8,337 bases of DNA, taken from an uncultured Collinsella sp. GTDB lineage: Bacteria; Actinomycetota; Coriobacteriia; Coriobacteriales; Coriobacteriaceae. The DNA lies in contig UQZC01000059.1 of NCBI GenBank assembly GCA_900545505.1, positions 1-8,337 of the forward strand. Direction: 5' to 3'. Position numbers and translations under genes: made by a program. The notes under the pieces are model-generated. The model saw only the letters and a program-made list of their open reading frames with translations. It did no database searches and was not told the origin of the DNA. Shown piece after piece: positions 5,529 through 8,337 of the stretch. Positions within the stretch are counted from its first letter, which is position 1. Each line of letters starts with the position of its first letter.

Positions 5529-6632
5529 ATGAGCGACAGCAAGCATGTGACGTATGAGGACGCCGGCGTCGATACCGCCGAGGGCGGCCGCGCCGTCGAC
5601 GCCATTAAGAAAATGGTTAAGGACACCAACCGTCCCGAGGTCATCGGCGGTATCGGTGGCTTTGGTGGCTTATTCTCGGCCGCCGCGCTTAAGGATATGG
5701 AAGACCCGATTCTGATCAGCGGTACCGACGGCGTGGGCACCAAACTTGTGCTCGCCCAGATCATGGATCGTCACGAGACGGTGGGCCAGGACCTGGTCGC
5801 CATGTGCGTCAACGACATTTTGGCTTCGGGCGCCGAGCCGCTGTTCTTCCTGGACTACGTTGCCATCGGCCACATTGAGGCCGAGCACATGGCAAAGATC
5901 ATCAAGGGTGTGGCCGACGGCTGCAAGCTCGCGGGCTGCGCGCTCGTGGGCGGCGAGATGGCCGAGCACCCCGGCGTCATGGCTCCGGCCGACTACGACC
6001 TTGCCGGCTTTACCGTGGGCCTCGTCGACCGTCCCAAGATGCTCGATCCCGCAAACGTCCGCCCCGGCGACGTGATTCTGGGCCTGCCTTCCACCGGCGT
6101 GCACTCCAACGGTTACTCGCTCGTGCGCAAGGTCATTGGCGTCGACGGCATTAAGCCGGGCACGCCCGAGGCCGCCGCTAAGGCCGAGGAGCTGAGCCGT
6201 CCGCTCGAGGAGCTCGGCGGCGCATCGCTGGCAGACGCCCTGTTGGCCCCCACGCGCATCTATGTCAAGCCGATTCTTGAGTTGCTCCGCGGCGGCGCCA
6301 ACGTGCACGCTATCGCCCACATTACTGGCGGCGGTATTACCGAGAACCTCAACCGCGCGCTTGCCGACGACGTCGACGCCGTGGTCACCCGCAACGGCGC
6401 CGAGATGGGTTGGGACGTTCCGCCCGTCATCACCTACGTGTCGCGCCAGGCCGAGCTCGCGCCCAACGAGGCATGCAAGACCTTCAACATGGGCGTTGGC
6501 CTGTGCCTGATCGTCGCCCCCGAGGACGAGGCCGCGGTTACCGAGGCCCTGGTCGCGCTGGGCGAGAAGCCGTTCCGCGTGGGCGAGTGCGTTGAGGGTT
6601 CCGGTAAGGTCGTGTACTCCGATGAGCGCTAA
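5529..6632 (+). CDS. purM: PurM, phosphoribosylformylglycinamidine cyclo-ligase (AIR synthetase)
   Basis: PurM uses ATP to close FGAM into aminoimidazole ribonucleotide (AIR), the fifth step of the pathway, in the cytosol. The 367 residues are slightly longer than the roughly 345 of E. coli PurM. Family blocks appear in the expected order: the ATP-binding segment GTDGVGTKL (65-73), QDLVAMCVNDI (87-97), LVGGEMAEHPG (139-149), LPSTGVHSNGYSLVR (186-200), HITGGGITENL (264-274) and FNMGVGL (319-325). The ATG at 5529 follows AAGG (5520-5523) with 5 bases between, within a purine-rich GAGAGGAAGG tract. It lies 156 bases after purF and overlaps purN by 11 bases, so purM and purN are almost certainly cotranscribed and perhaps translationally coupled. 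Confidence 0.97.
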   Translation: MSDSKHVTYEDAGVDTAEGGRAVDAIKKMVKDTNRPEVIGGIGGFGGLFSAAALKDMEDPILISGTDGVGTKLVLAQIMDRHETVGQDLVAMCVNDILASGAEPLFFLDYVAIGHIEAEHMAKIIKGVADGCKLAGCALVGGEMAEHPGVMAPADYDLAGFTVGLVDRPKMLDPANVRPGDVILGLPSTGVHSNGYSLVRKVIGVDGIKPGTPEAAAKAEELSRPLEELGGASLADALLAPTRIYVKPILELLRGGANVHAIAHITGGGITENLNRALADDVDAVVTRNGAEMGWDVPPVITYVSRQAELAPNEACKTFNMGVGLCLIVAPEDEAAVTEALVALGEKPFRVGECVEGSGKVVYSDER

Positions 6633-7323
6633 CGAGCAGATGGCTGCTGCCGAGAGCTTGGGCTTTGTGCCCTACACCCGTCCGACCGGCACCGATACGG
6701 CTGAGCCGCTCAAGATCGGTGTGCTCATCAGCGGTTCGGGTACCAACCTGCAAGCGCTGATCGATCTGATCGCCGCCGGCAAGCTCAACGCTTCGATTGA
6801 GCTTGTGGTGTCGAGCCGTCCTTCGGCTAAGGGTTTGCAGCGCGCTGAGCGCGCGGGCATCCAGACGCTCACGCTGTCCAAGGATGTCTATGCTGACCCC
6901 ATCGCCGCCGACGAGATCATCGCGCACGAGCTGCTCGAGCGCGGCTGCGAGTACGTGGTGATGGCCGGCTACATGCGTATGGTGCACACCCCGCTGCTGG
7001 CGGCGTTCCCCAACCGCGTGGTCAACTTGCACCCGGCGCTGCTGCCGAGCTTTACCGGTGCCCACGCGATCGACGATGCGTTTGCTCGCGGCGTCAAGGT
7101 GACCGGCGTGACCGTGCACTTTGCCAACGAGATCTACGACAACGGTCCCATCATTGCCCAGCGTGCGCTGACTGTTGAGGAGGGCTGGGACGTCGACACG
7201 CTCGAGGAGCACATCCACGCGATCGAGCACGTGCTGTATCCCGAGGTCGTGCAGATGCTCGCCGACGGCCGCGTTCACGTGCTGGAGAGCGGCAAGGTCG
7301 CAATTGACGCGCCTCGCGGCTAG
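6622..7323 (+). CDS. purN: PurN, phosphoribosylglycinamide formyltransferase (folate-dependent)
   Basis: PurN transfers a formyl group from 10-formyltetrahydrofolate to GAR, the third step of purine synthesis. The 233-residue protein contains the glycine-rich phosphate loop ISGSGTNLQAL (36-46) and YVVMAGYMRM (111-120). It also has NLHPALLPSF with Asn135 and His137, and IYDNGPIIAQ with Asp173. These three correspond to the Asn-His-Asp catalytic set of E. coli PurN. Residues 1-30 form an extension that E. coli PurN lacks. The ATG at 6622 lies inside the end of purM. The nearest purine-rich site, AAGG (6606-6609), is 12 bases away, so purM-coupled translation may matter. ATG 6640 is a possible alternative, and an upstream TTG at 6592 has no ribosome site. 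A terminator follows the gene. Confidence 0.96.
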   Translation: MSANEQMAAAESLGFVPYTRPTGTDTAEPLKIGVLISGSGTNLQALIDLIAAGKLNASIELVVSSRPSAKGLQRAERAGIQTLTLSKDVYADPIAADEIIAHELLERGCEYVVMAGYMRMVHTPLLAAFPNRVVNLHPALLPSFTGAHAIDDAFARGVKVTGVTVHFANEIYDNGPIIAQRALTVEEGWDVDTLEEHIHAIEHVLYPEVVQMLADGRVHVLESGKVAIDAPRG

Positions 7324-7333
7324 CGGCGCACAG

Positions 7334-7339
7334 TACAAT
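7334..7339 (+). promoter_or_regulatory. Possible -10 box upstream of the PTS gene leader
   Basis: TACAAT matches the -10 consensus at five of six bases and sits just after purN. If used, its transcript would start near 7346 and run through the terminator hairpin and the long palindrome before reaching the PTS gene. No -35 is obvious. The match may be chance. Confidence 0.25.
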
Positions 7340-7353
7340 TTAGCCGAGTAGTC

Positions 7354-7398
7354 AGGGTGGTCATTGGCGCCAAGACGCGCGTGGCCACCTTTTGTTTT
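7354..7398 (+). terminator. Rho-independent terminator after purN
   Basis: AGGGTGGTCA (7354-7363) pairs with TGGCCACCTT (7382-7391), ten pairs including two G/T wobbles. The T-rich run TTTTGTTTT (7390-7398) follows directly. It lies 30 bases after the purN stop, a normal place for the end of the purF-purM-purN transcript. The 18-base loop is long and contains the palindrome TTGGCGCCAA. Confidence 0.75.
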
Positions 7399-7401
7399 GG
7401 G

Positions 7402-7457
7402 TAGTCACCTGCGACGTTCTTTAACGACTAGTCATTCAAGAACGTCGCAGGTGGCTA
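7402..7457. repeat. 56-base palindrome directly upstream of the PTS gene
   Basis: The arm TAGTCACCTGCGACGTTCTT (7402-7421) pairs with 7438-7457 at all twenty positions, with one G/T wobble. The 16-base centre contains GACTAGTC, itself a palindrome, placed exactly on the dyad axis. No T-run follows, and the PTS ribosome site begins a few bases later. It could be an RNA hairpin controlling translation, a protein binding site, or a small dispersed inverted-repeat element. Confidence 0.85.
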
Positions 7458-7475
7458 GGTGAGAGAGGTGAGCGC

Positions 7476-7940
7476 ATGGCGGATAACGAAGCGCTGTTTA
7501 CGCCTGAGCTGGTGTTTTTTGATTGGGAGTGTGCGACGCCGGATGAGGTGTTCGCGCGGCTTGAGGGCGAGCTTGCACCACATGGCTACATTGCATCCGG
7601 TTGGCTCGATGCCGTCCGCACGCGCGAGGATGCCTATCCCACGGGTCTCGCTATGCCGGCGGCAAACATTGCCATTCCGCATACCGATCCGGGGTTTGTG
7701 GCCAAGCCCTATATCGCGGTGGTGAAGCCCGCCGCGCCCGTGACATTTAACGCTATGGCTGGCATGGGCGCTCCGGTGCCGGCGCAGATCGTCATCAATC
7801 TGGGCATCGCCGAGCCGGGCGGCCAGGTCGAGGCCCTGCAGGCACTCATGAACATCTTTATGGGCGCCGATGCCGCAGCCGACGTGCTCGGCCAGACCAC
7901 GCCCCAGGGCATGGTCGACGCCATCCGCCGCCACTTCTAA
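7476..7940 (+). CDS. PTS EIIA component, fructose/galactitol type (GatA-like)
   Basis: EIIA proteins accept phosphate from HPr and pass it to an EIIB during sugar uptake. This 154-residue single-domain protein fits the PTS EIIA type-2 family and is close in length to E. coli GatA (about 150). The key match is YPTGLAMPAANIAIPHTD (54-71), where His69 in IPHTD is the expected phosphorylation site. Downstream, PAQIVINLGI (102-111) and QVEALQALMNIF (117-128) match the usual strand and helix. The ATG at 7476 follows AGGTGA (7466-7471), part of a longer purine-rich tract. No EIIB or EIIC gene lies beside it in the window, so its sugar is unknown. It might serve a transporter encoded elsewhere or have a regulatory role. 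It is separated from purN by a terminator and a long palindrome, which suggests its own transcription unit. Confidence 0.88.
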   Translation: MADNEALFTPELVFFDWECATPDEVFARLEGELAPHGYIASGWLDAVRTREDAYPTGLAMPAANIAIPHTDPGFVAKPYIAVVKPAAPVTFNAMAGMGAPVPAQIVINLGIAEPGGQVEALQALMNIFMGADAAADVLGQTTPQGMVDAIRRHF

Positions 7941-7950
7941 GGTGGGGCTG

Positions 7951-7985
7951 AGTCGGCACTTGGGGACTGTCCCTAACTGCCGGCT
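7951..7985. repeat. 35-base palindrome after the PTS gene
   Basis: The sequence is symmetric about base 7968. Sixteen of the seventeen opposed positions can pair (two G/T wobbles), with one C/C mismatch at 7959/7977. The core is GGGACTGTCCC (7963-7973). It begins 10 bases after the PTS stop. It might help end the transcript, but there is no T-run. The core carries the CTGTCCC motif also seen at 7993 and 8027 and, in reverse, at 5386. Confidence 0.75.
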
Positions 7986-7993
7986 GCCAGAGC

Positions 7994-8044
7994 TGTCCCC
8001 TTTGCACCAAAATGGTGCAGATTAATCTGTCCCCAATGCACCAA
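7994..8044. repeat. Two direct repeats of a TGTCCCC-nn-TGCACCAA unit
   Basis: TGTCCCCTTTGCACCAA (7994-8010) and TGTCCCCAATGCACCAA (8028-8044) match at 15 of 17 positions and are offset by 34 bases. The first copy continues into TGGTGCA (8013-8019), which forms a 7-pair hairpin with TGCACCA (8003-8009). Together with the palindrome at 7951-7985 this fills most of the gap before the next gene. It looks like a cluster of REP-like elements rather than a CRISPR array. Confidence 0.7.
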
Positions 8045-8069
8045 GCGTGCCGCGGGGGCTGCGTTGTGA

Positions 8070-8075
8070 CACAAT
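8070..8075 (+). promoter_or_regulatory. Possible -10 box of the last gene
   Basis: CACAAT lies 35 bases before the ATG at 8111, a fitting distance, in the context TTGTGACACAATGG. It matches the -10 consensus at four of six bases, and no -35 is evident. Weak evidence. Confidence 0.25.
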
Positions 8076-8110
8076 GGCGTTTGTTCGATTCGTTATGCGA
8101 AAGGCCAACT

Positions 8111-8337
8111 ATGGCAAATAAGAAAAAGAACTCCGAGGCCGCGCCGACGCCCGAGCAGCAGGCCCGCGCTGCCTCCAGCTCTCGCAAGAAGCAGCGCAAG
8201 ACGTACGTGTCTAAGACCGTCAAGATCGTTCTGGTGGTCATCGGCGTGCTGGCGATGCTGCTTTCCGTCTCGGCGATGGCGTGCTCCGGCCTTATGTCGC
8301 AGGCTGAGGACACCTCGAGCTACAAGCTGACCGGCGG
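8111..8337 (+). CDS. N-terminal fragment of a membrane-anchored or exported protein
   Basis: Only the first 75 residues are in the window; the gene runs off the end. Residues 1-36 are polar and strongly basic (KKK, RKKQRK), followed by one hydrophobic segment (about 38-57, VKIVLVVIGVLAMLLSVSAMA). The chain then turns polar (QAEDTSS). The layout fits a type II membrane anchor with the rest of the protein outside. The hydrophobic stretch ends in AMAC, so Cys58 could be a lipoprotein attachment site, though the lipobox is imperfect and the n-region is unusually long. AAAGG (8100-8104) sits 6 bases before the ATG. I do not recognise the family from this fragment. Foldases, lipoproteins and cell-wall enzymes can all start this way. 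Confidence 0.75.
   Translation, partial: MANKKKNSEAAPTPEQQARAASSSRKKQRKTYVSKTVKIVLVVIGVLAMLLSVSAMACSGLMSQAEDTSSYKLTG

Noticed and set aside
3624..5546. A 640-codon open frame on the minus strand lying across purF
   Set aside because: It covers purF almost exactly and its composition (many Ala, Val, Asp, His, Arg) is what a GC-rich gene gives when read antisense. No recognisable domain or suitable ribosome site is seen, while purF on the plus strand is unmistakable.
6538..7338. A 266-codon minus-strand open frame opposite purN
   Set aside because: Antisense shadow of purN with no family motif; purN is certain. The same applies to the minus-strand frame at 5670-6320 opposite purM.
7994..8044. 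Short regularly spaced repeats as a CRISPR array
   Set aside because: Only two imperfect 17-base copies with a 17-base gap, no cas genes, and the units belong to a palindromic repeat family.
7858..8313. A 151-codon minus-strand open frame spanning the PTS gene end and the last gene
   Set aside because: It crosses the repeat cluster and two plus-strand genes, has no motif, and lacks a convincing start.

Overview
This window looks like chromosomal DNA from a GC-rich, Gram-positive-type actinobacterium. The class B sortase, the strong AGGAGG-type ribosome binding sites and the protein style point to Coriobacteriia, and Collinsella or a close relative is my best guess. That guess rests on recognition, not on a search. 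All eight complete genes look intact and share one GC-rich codon style. I see no tRNA, rRNA, CRISPR array, transposase or phage gene.

Layout: purE (87-551) is followed closely on the same strand by a class B sortase (587-1585) and a small MoaE-like protein (about 1650-2069). A strong hairpin terminator (2103-2143) separates these from a convergent gene on the minus strand (3405-2176). That gene encodes a polytopic membrane protein of the CmpB / 'putative ABC transporter type IV' family. A roughly 300-base divergent intergenic region follows, carrying dyad symmetries and a TATAAT box. Then come purF (3702-5372), purM (5529-6632) and purN (6622-7323, overlapping purM by 11 bases). A terminator and a very long palindrome lie between purN and a lone PTS EIIA gene of the galactitol/fructose type (7476-7940). 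A 170-base gap rich in palindromes and repeats follows, and the window ends inside a gene for a membrane-anchored or exported protein (8111 onward).

The pur genes cover four steps of de novo IMP synthesis. PurF makes phosphoribosylamine from PRPP and glutamine, PurN formylates GAR, PurM closes the imidazole ring to give AIR, and PurE makes CAIR. The other pur genes, including purK, are not in the window. The purE-to-purF stretch is interrupted by three genes with no evident purine role.

I do not see a convincing new multi-gene system. The most interesting material is intergenic. It consists of a 56-base palindrome directly upstream of the PTS gene, and a family of GGGACAG/CTGTCCC-containing palindromic elements that occurs both after purF and after the PTS gene. 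There is also what looks like half of a terminator after the sortase gene. Among the proteins, the MoaE-like protein lacks residues expected in the active site, and PurF carries an internal insertion.
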